61,761 bases of DNA from assembly GCF_000614205.1 (NCBI RefSeq), contig NZ_BAKN01000016.1, forward strand, positions 1 to 61,761, in the 5' to 3' direction. This DNA is from Hoylesella saccharolytica JCM 17484 (GTDB lineage: Bacteria > Bacteroidota > Bacteroidia > Bacteroidales > Bacteroidaceae). This document shows, piece by piece, positions 56,882-61,761 of the stretch. Below the pieces are notes generated by a model. It was given only the letters and a program-made list of their open reading frames with translations, was not told the origin of the DNA and made no database searches. How positions within the stretch are numbered: the stretch's first letter is position 1; each line of letters opens with the position of its first letter. The translations under genes and the position numbers were made by a program.

Positions 56882-58150
56882 ATGGGACAATTTATATTCA
56901 TTAGTATAGCCGTTTTTTTACTCACCATCTTATTGTTGGTTGTTATCTTGCTGGTGGCAAAAAGATATTTGTCGCCAAGCGGTAAGGTTACGATTACCAT
57001 TAACGGTGATAAACAACTTTCGGTTGAACAAGGTAATAATGTGATGGCTACGCTTAACGAAAACGGAATTTTTCTGCCTTCAGCGTGCGGAGGAAAAGCA
57101 AGCTGTGGGCAGTGTAAGTTACAGGTCGTAGAAGGGGGAGGAGAAATTCTTGATTCGGAGCGTTCTCACTTTACCCGGAAAGAGATAAAAGATCATTGGC
57201 GATTGGGCTGTCAGTGCAAGGTAAAAAGCGATTTGCAGGTAAAAGTACCTGAAAGCGTGCTGGGTGTCAAAGAGTGGGAGTGTACTGTTATCAGTAACAA
57301 GAATGTATCAAGTTTTATCAAAGAATTTATTGTTGAGCTTCCACCGGGCGAACACATGGACTTTGTGCCCGGTAGCTACGCACAAATCAAGATACCGGCA
57401 TATGATACGATTGATTATGACAAGGATTTTGATAAGAAAGACATCGGTGAAGAATATGTGCCCGTATGGGAAAACTTCGATATCTTCTCGCTTAAGGCGC
57501 ACAATCCAGAAGAAACCATTCGTGCTTATTCGATGGCCAATTATCCGGCTGAAGGCGATCGTATTACGTTGACCGTTCGTATTGCCACCACGCCGTTCAA
57601 ACCACGCCCCGAAGTAGGTTTTCAAAAGGTACCCACGGGTATTGCATCGAGTTACATCTTCTCGCGTAAGCCTGGTGATAAGGTGGTGATGAGTGGTCCG
57701 TTTGGCGATTTTCACCCCATCTTCGATTCTAAGAAAGAGATGATTTGGGTAGGTGGTGGGGCCGGTATGGCACCCTTGCGCAGTCAGATTATGCATATGT
57801 TGAAAACGCTTCATACCCGTGACCGCCAGATGCATTACTTCTATGGCGCACGCAGTCTAAGCGAGGCGTTTTTCTTGGAAGATTTCCACGAACTGGAAAA
57901 AGAATATCCCAACTTCCATTTCCATCTGGCACTTGATCGGCCCGACCCCAAAGCTGATGAAGCAGGTGTACCTTATACGGCAGGATTTGTGCACGACGTG
58001 ATGTATAACACGTACTTAAAAGACCACGAAGCGCCCGAAGACATCGAATTTTATATGTGCGGACCGGGTCCGATGAGTAAGGCGGTGCAAGCTATGCTCG
58101 ACAGCATTGGTGTTGAACCCGAAAGCATTATGTTCGATAACTTTGGGTAA
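56882..58150 (+). CDS. nqrF: Na+-NQR subunit F (NADH-oxidising)
   Basis: 422 residues: N-terminal membrane helix, [2Fe-2S] ferredoxin domain with SACGGKASCGQCKL and distal Cys in RLGCQCKV, FAD domain (AYSMANYPAEGDRITL) and NADH domain (IWVGGGAGMAPLRSQI, YMCGPGPMS). Electrons enter from NADH here and end at quinone while Na+ is pumped out. Last gene of the nqr operon. Confidence 0.95.
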   Translation: MGQFIFISIAVFLLTILLLVVILLVAKRYLSPSGKVTITINGDKQLSVEQGNNVMATLNENGIFLPSACGGKASCGQCKLQVVEGGGEILDSERSHFTRKEIKDHWRLGCQCKVKSDLQVKVPESVLGVKEWECTVISNKNVSSFIKEFIVELPPGEHMDFVPGSYAQIKIPAYDTIDYDKDFDKKDIGEEYVPVWENFDIFSLKAHNPEETIRAYSMANYPAEGDRITLTVRIATTPFKPRPEVGFQKVPTGIASSYIFSRKPGDKVVMSGPFGDFHPIFDSKKEMIWVGGGAGMAPLRSQIMHMLKTLHTRDRQMHYFYGARSLSEAFFLEDFHELEKEYPNFHFHLALDRPDPKADEAGVPYTAGFVHDVMYNTYLKDHEAPEDIEFYMCGPGPMSKAVQAMLDSIGVEPESIMFDNFG

Positions 58151-58578
58151 ATGCTTACCATACCTTTCTCTGTTTATAAATAAAGAGGGTTTATTGTAAA
58201 CTCTGAAAAGGGTACATTCTCATCCTTTTTGAAACATAGTACAGAAAATGGTATAGGAGTGAGATATACTAAAGAGTCGTAAGAGCAAAGTATTTTTTAT
58301 AGTTCATTGGTTACAAGTAAATATTTGCTTTTACGACTTTTATTGATTACACAGAAGGTTTTTATATTTTCTGCTTATTACTGCATTTATGAAAAATATT
58401 TCTTACTTCTTTTTGGGTATAGAATATATTCTTTGCAAAATAGCATCGTATATATTCGTATTATTCAGGACTACTGAAATACATAAATTTAAGAAAAAAG
58501 CTGCAATATATTTCTATCTTCTTTTTATAGGAAAAAAATAATATTTGATAGTATGGGTAATATAAGAGGGCTTTCTAA
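58151..58578. other. Spacer after nqrF
   Basis: About 430 AT-rich bases with no gene I can support; a weak CTCT...AGAG hairpin follows nqrF at 58168-58186. It marks the boundary between the conserved region and the accessory tail. Confidence 0.5.
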
Positions 58579-58946
58579 ATGAGATTTTTTACATTACTTC
58601 TCTGCCTATACTACTCACAGGTATCGGTCTTAGGACAGAAACTCGTAGAATATAGTGTCAATGTACGTGATACATCTTTATACCGTTCTGCAGAATATCA
58701 GTTTAATGCACTTCACATCAAAAACATCAAGTCAGATTTATACTCAATAATTGAAAAACTGTCGGTTGAAAATTCAGCAGAAATGTATATTCTTCGATTT
58801 AACCTAGTGCGTAGTCGGATTTTCATCACCATACAGAATTGGGAATATCGAGGTATCAGCTCTATAAAAAGCAGTAACATATACGGGCTCTTCAAATTTC
58901 AGGATAGAAAAGAGATTTTGATCTGTTACGATGATGTTAGGGTAAT

Positions 58947-58954
58947 AAAGTTTG
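58947..58954 (+). repeat. Target site duplication, left copy (AAAGTTTG)
   Basis: Identical to the 8 bp at 60023-60030, directly flanking the inverted repeats. 8-9 bp duplications are typical of the IS256 family. Confidence 0.9.
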
Positions 58955-58991
58955 GGCGTAATGGACATTTGGTAGGCTGAAAACCTCTCGG
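58955..58991 (+). repeat. IS left terminal inverted repeat
   Basis: 37 bp, perfect inverse complement of 59986-60022. Confidence 0.9.
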
Positions 58992-59006
58992 AATCCTTTT
59001 ATTTGC

Positions 59007-59014
59007 TACCTTTG
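59007..59014 (+). promoter_or_regulatory. -7 box TACCTTTG of the transposase gene
   Basis: Inside the element, 17 bp before the ATG at 59031. It indicates that translation begins at 59031 and not at 59101. Confidence 0.5.
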
Positions 59015-59100
59015 CAGCATTTGAAAACCTATGAATAAAAAACTGTATCTTCTGCAATAGCTCAAATGTTAAAAAGAATGGGCACCGACGTTCTGTTCAG

Positions 59101-59946
59101 ATGTATTTCTGCAAGGATTGTGGTAGACAATTTCAAGGCGGTCTGCGTATAAATAATATTTCTCTATGGAATGACTATCTGACGGTAAATCGAACGATTT
59201 CTGATCTATCCACTCTTTATAAATGTTCAGAGCGAACCATACGGCGTAGGTTGAGCTTAGTGGTAGATAGTTTTACTGCTACTTACCCCAAATCTGCAGT
59301 AATAATACTGGATACAACATACTTTTCCAAGACATTTGGTGTGATGCTGTTTCAGGATGCTTCATCAGGTAAAATACTCTATCGCAAGTTCGTCAAGAAC
59401 GAAACCAATAGAGATTATCTTGATGGACTTCGGTATATTGCGGAGCGTGGCACTATGATAAAAGCTGTGGTGTGTGATGGGCATGTAGGACTTTTACAAG
59501 CTATAAGTTTCTGTTCCGTACAAATGTGTCAATTTCACCAATTTCAGATAGTTAGAAGGCTTCTTACAAACAATCCACATTTGCCTGCAGGCGTTGAACT
59601 ATTGGCATTAATTAGACGGATGTTCTCTATGAGAAAAGACGAGTTTATAACAGCTTTTGATAAATGGTGTGATAAATGGAAAGAGTTCCTAAATGAACGA
59701 ACTCTTCTAATCTCGGGCAAGACGACCTATACACATAGAAAGCTGAGAACGGAAAGACGTTCTATTAAGACACATCTGACATGGCTCTATACGTGTGAGG
59801 AGCATCCAGATATACAAATACCTAATACAACAAACCTGTTGGAAGGATTTAACTCACAACTTAAAAGGACACTACATAATCATAATGGATTGAATAAAGC
59901 TAATAAAAAGAAGTTTATAGATGGATTCATAAATACAAAAAAGTAG
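59101..59946 (+). CDS. IS256-family transposase, Zn-binding N-terminus
   Basis: DDE transposase. The uninterrupted frame begins at 59101 (MYFCKDCGRQFQGG), but the same frame upstream encodes CIFCNSSNVKKNGHRRSVQ, which supplies the first CxxC of a two-CxxC zinc ribbon. No start codon exists in that frame; the likely start is the ATG at 59031, one frame away, with an A6 run at 59037-59042 where one base too many or slippage would join them. Catalytic region: VIILDTTYF (Asp), AVVCDGHVGLLQAI (Asp), CQFHQFQIV (C-x-x-H) and NLLEGFNSQLK (Glu). A helix-turn-helix (TISDLSTLYKCSERTIRRRL) precedes it. Confidence 0.88.
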   Translation: MYFCKDCGRQFQGGLRINNISLWNDYLTVNRTISDLSTLYKCSERTIRRRLSLVVDSFTATYPKSAVIILDTTYFSKTFGVMLFQDASSGKILYRKFVKNETNRDYLDGLRYIAERGTMIKAVVCDGHVGLLQAISFCSVQMCQFHQFQIVRRLLTNNPHLPAGVELLALIRRMFSMRKDEFITAFDKWCDKWKEFLNERTLLISGKTTYTHRKLRTERRSIKTHLTWLYTCEEHPDIQIPNTTNLLEGFNSQLKRTLHNHNGLNKANKKKFIDGFINTKK

Positions 59947-59979
59947 GCTGGAATAAACAGCCTACCAAATGTCCATTAC
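59943..59979 (+). repeat. Hairpin and internal copy of the IS right end
   Basis: GTAGGCTG / CAGCCTAC with a 7-base spacer forms a hairpin over the transposase stop. The right arm continues as a 22-bp exact copy (CAGCCTACCAAATG...) of the terminal sequence at 59998-60019. Confidence 0.8.
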
Positions 59980-59985
59980 TAAAAC

Positions 59986-60022
59986 CCGAGAGGTTTTCAG
60001 CCTACCAAATGTCCATTACGCC
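59986..60022 (-). repeat. IS right terminal inverted repeat
   Basis: 37 bp, perfect inverse complement of the left end. Confidence 0.9.
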
Positions 60023-60030
60023 AAAGTTTG
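60023..60030 (+). repeat. Target site duplication, right copy (AAAGTTTG)
   Basis: Matches 58947-58954. Confidence 0.9.
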
Positions 60031-60238
60031 TAAGAAAGTTCTTTAGTAAGACAGGAGAGAAAAGAAGTATCTCCATACATATAAAAACTATACCTGATAA
60101 CGTTTATATACCTTCAAACGACCTCACAACCTATTATCAAGGGCTTCTGACTCGTCAATCACTGAAAACAGTTAAGTTGGTTGTGAATAACAAACAGCTA
60201 TTGCCACCCATTATCAAAAATTATAAGTAAATGACAAT

Positions 60239-60532
60239 ATGATAACAGATATTCTGAAAAATATATTTATTTTGCAGTTGGGAGCACTGTTGAGATTTCT
60301 TTTCTATTATTTTGTCAAAAGGAACAAACAGGTTACTTATCATTCCATATTAAACGGAAAGGACAAAGGAAAAACGAAGGCGGATGAAATATTAATATCA
60401 GAAACGAGTTTATTAACAGGCTTTATGCACTTGGTTTTTATTGATCATTGTTGTTTTTATTATTATCTTTCAATCAATCTAAACAATAAAACATATGTAT
60501 CTTTTTGTTATCATAGCTATGTTTGCCTGTAG
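60239..60532 (+). CDS. Small membrane protein of unknown function, possible frameshift
   Basis: The open frame gives 97 residues. After the first helix (ILKNIFILQLGALLRFLFYY) and a basic loop, the last third (HCCFYYYLSINLNN) looks unnatural and overlaps the next gene. If the T5 run at 60435-60439 had one T fewer, the protein would end LLTGFMHLVLLIIVVFIIIF at a stop at 60482, an 80-residue protein with two membrane helices, 12 bp before the next start. I favour that reading. It starts 8 bp after the disrupted gene, so probably the same operon. Confidence 0.5.
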   Translation: MITDILKNIFILQLGALLRFLFYYFVKRNKQVTYHSILNGKDKGKTKADEILISETSLLTGFMHLVFIDHCCFYYYLSINLNNKTYVSFCYHSYVCL

Positions 60533-61010
60533 CATTGTCGCATTTGCATTTAAATGGAAGAAGAAAAATGCATTTTTATGCTTTAGTGCTTTTATTTTTA
60601 TAAGTGCTATAATTCTCATCTTTTATTTACATAGAAGTTTTTACTCAGTAGGAGGCATAAACTTTACAGTGTGGAAGACATATGCAGGCTGTTATGTTAT
60701 GCCATATAGGTATTGGGGGATTTGTAAACCCAATAACAATTATCTTAGATTATCGAATATTGGAGCAATAGATATTTATATTCGTAAAGACAGTACATTG
60801 ATGCTATTTGCAGACCCGCATAGAGATGGTTATGCCGAACTTGACTGCCATCTCAAGAAGTATAGGTATTACACATATATTACAGGAGATAATAAAGAAG
60901 TAGAAATAAGTAGGCGATGGACAAAGCTATGGGAAGAATATGCTTCTAAATATTCATATCTATATATTGATGCAAGAGAAATAGATGTGGAGATCGGGGA
61001 AAAGAAATGA
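60495..61010 (+). CDS. Membrane-anchored protein of unknown function
   Basis: 171 residues: two N-terminal helices (MYLFVIIAMFACSIVAFAF and FLCFSAFIFISAIILIFYL) and a soluble Tyr-rich domain of about 115 residues (YRYWGICKPNNNYLRLSN, DSTLMLFADPHRDGYAELD). The domain would face the periplasm or cytoplasm depending on topology. No family recognised. Codon use is AT-rich like its neighbours, in contrast to the nqr genes. Confidence 0.65.
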   Translation: MYLFVIIAMFACSIVAFAFKWKKKNAFLCFSAFIFISAIILIFYLHRSFYSVGGINFTVWKTYAGCYVMPYRYWGICKPNNNYLRLSNIGAIDIYIRKDSTLMLFADPHRDGYAELDCHLKKYRYYTYITGDNKEVEISRRWTKLWEEYASKYSYLYIDAREIDVEIGEKK

Positions 61011-61134
61011 TCTTTTTACTTTACATAATTATGTATTATGGGATATATCCATAGAATAAGTATAGAGAGAGAATAATAGTGGTTTTTCATCAGTGTTGTA
61101 GATATGATAAATTACAATTAACATTTATAACAAA

Positions 61135-61545
61135 ATGAAAGCATGTCAGATTTTTAAAATGAAGCAGAAGATAAAGATTGTTACAATGTACAATACAGAT
61201 ACAGGGTCTTACAAATTAGATAAGCCCATATTTACCCTATCTATAGATGAGGACAGAGAAGTTCTTAAAAATGCAATTACCCAATCACTTGCGGCTAGCA
61301 AACAGATAAAGTTTGTTCCTTCTGATAATTCTGCTTTACTTAAAGATTTGAAAGAGAAATCTTTTCTTTCTTTTTATAAAACATCAACAAGTTGTATGGT
61401 ATTTGTCAATGATACACAAGTAACAATTGAACCACAGGTTTTCTCTAAAGAAATAAGGGCTTTAGAAACAAATGAAGAACAGATTGTTCGTCTTTTCAAC
61501 TTCACAGAGGAAGAGTTGCTTAATCATGTATTGAAAGTTCTTTGA
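61135..61545 (+). CDS. Hypothetical protein
   Basis: 136 residues, soluble, no signal peptide. MKQKIKIVTMYNTDTGSYK, then an alpha/beta body with LSIDEDREVLKNAITQSLA and a C-terminal acidic helix (ETNEEQIVRLFNFTEEELLN). No family recognised. AT-rich; separated by about 125 bp from the preceding gene. Confidence 0.55.
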   Translation: MKACQIFKMKQKIKIVTMYNTDTGSYKLDKPIFTLSIDEDREVLKNAITQSLAASKQIKFVPSDNSALLKDLKEKSFLSFYKTSTSCMVFVNDTQVTIEPQVFSKEIRALETNEEQIVRLFNFTEEELLNHVLKVL

Positions 61546-61612
61546 ATAAATGAGTACCAATTTTTGGAGTTTTTCTGATACTCTTATCTGATGAGTTATA
61601 TTTCTCATTCTT

Positions 61613-61756
61613 ATGAATAGCAGATTACAATTTCTTTTAAGGAAGAATGTAGGAAAAAGGCTGATAAATGAATATTTAAAGTCTTTGTCAAGGCTTATTA
61701 ATCATCGATATTTCATCATTTTAAATCTTGAAGATTCTGAGCCTATATTAACGTGA
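61613..61756 (+). CDS. Short open frame, possibly coding
   Basis: 47 codons from ATG at 61613 to TGA at 61754 (MNSRLQFLLRKNVGKRLIN...). Basic and helical. No promoter box or family found; may be a chance frame or a gene fragment near the window end. Confidence 0.25.
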   Translation: MNSRLQFLLRKNVGKRLINEYLKSLSRLINHRYFIILNLEDSEPILT

Positions 61757-61761
61757 GTTCG

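Larger units (their letters stand above)
58955..60022 (+). mobile_element. IS256-like insertion sequence, 1068 bp
   Basis: Complete element: left terminal repeat 58955-58991 (GGCGTAATGGACATTTGGTA...) and right repeat 59986-60022 are perfect 37-bp inverted copies. It is flanked by the 8-bp duplication AAAGTTTG. It carries one transposase gene with its own TACCTTTG promoter. A 22-bp internal copy of part of the right end lies at 59958-59979. Insertion is recent enough that ends and duplication are still perfect. Confidence 0.93.
58579..60230 (+). pseudogene. Small secreted-protein gene split by an insertion sequence
   Basis: The 5' part (58579-58954) encodes a signal peptide (MRFFTLLLCLYYSQVSVLG) and a domain that reaches DVRVIKF at the insertion site. 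The 3' part (60031-60230) continues VRKFFSKTGEKRSISIHIK to NNKQLLPPIIKNYK. Removing the 1068-bp element and one 8-bp duplication joins the parts in frame to a 191-residue protein; 376 plus 200 bases is a whole number of codons. Family unknown. The gene is inactivated, and the element's own sequence supplies the apparent stop GRNGHLVG. Confidence 0.85.

Overview
The window looks like a chromosomal segment of a Bacteroidales bacterium, most probably Prevotella in the broad sense. The genus is inference. Three things support the order: almost every gene start is preceded by the Bacteroidetes -7 box TAnnTTTG; Shine-Dalgarno sequences are rare; and the gene set is typical (bacterial serine palmitoyltransferase, DUF349 protein, DUF4922 protein, Na+-NQR, TamB-like protein, DPP IV). 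Composition is AT-rich apart from a GC-rich first gene.

Layout. 0-1.6 kb: a DUF6261-like gene and a repeat-rich spacer. 1.6-5.4 kb: a UvrA paralogue and a GT2 glycosyltransferase. 5.4-7 kb: pdxST (vitamin B6). 7-10.8 kb: a DASS-type anion/dicarboxylate transporter and a copper P-type ATPase with a small ATP-binding domain. 11.8-17.4 kb: a glycan locus (three glycosyltransferases leftward; a flippase and a GT2 rightward). 17.7-21.6 kb: pyruvate kinase, a secreted RG/FGG-rich protein and an HdeD-like membrane protein. 21.6-25.2 kb: an overlapping leftward operon (DUF4922 nucleotidyltransferase-like protein, SpoIID/LytB protein, AmpG-like permease) that looks like cell-wall recycling. 25.4-32.3 kb: a rightward operon cysE - rRNA methyltransferase - DPP IV - purD - membrane protein. 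32.4-35.7 kb: DedA/YqaA, znuA, znuC, corA. 35.7-41.7 kb: DUF349 protein, a stretch of decayed genes, then sigma-54 activator - lptE - TPR-like protein - secG. 42.1 kb: tRNA-Pro. 42.2-47.5 kb: spt facing away from a lipid kinase, riboflavin synthase, a structured ncRNA (6S-like), an HD hydrolase and menA. 47.6-52 kb: a tamB-like gene. 52.3-58.2 kb: nqrABCDEF. 58.5-61.8 kb: an accessory tail in which an IS256-like element has split a small secreted-protein gene.

The clearest direct observations are: (1) a complete 1068-bp insertion sequence with 37-bp inverted repeats and an 8-bp target duplication, from which the disrupted gene can be rebuilt in frame; (2) at least ten single-base frame breaks in otherwise well-conserved genes, mostly one-base losses in short homopolymers, so the sequence itself should be verified before pseudogenes are inferred; (3) a structured, promoter- and terminator-bounded ncRNA at 45.4-45.7 kb; (4) several families of short intergenic repeat words; (5) a possible peptidoglycan-recycling cassette. 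I found no CRISPR array, prophage or recognisable defence island.
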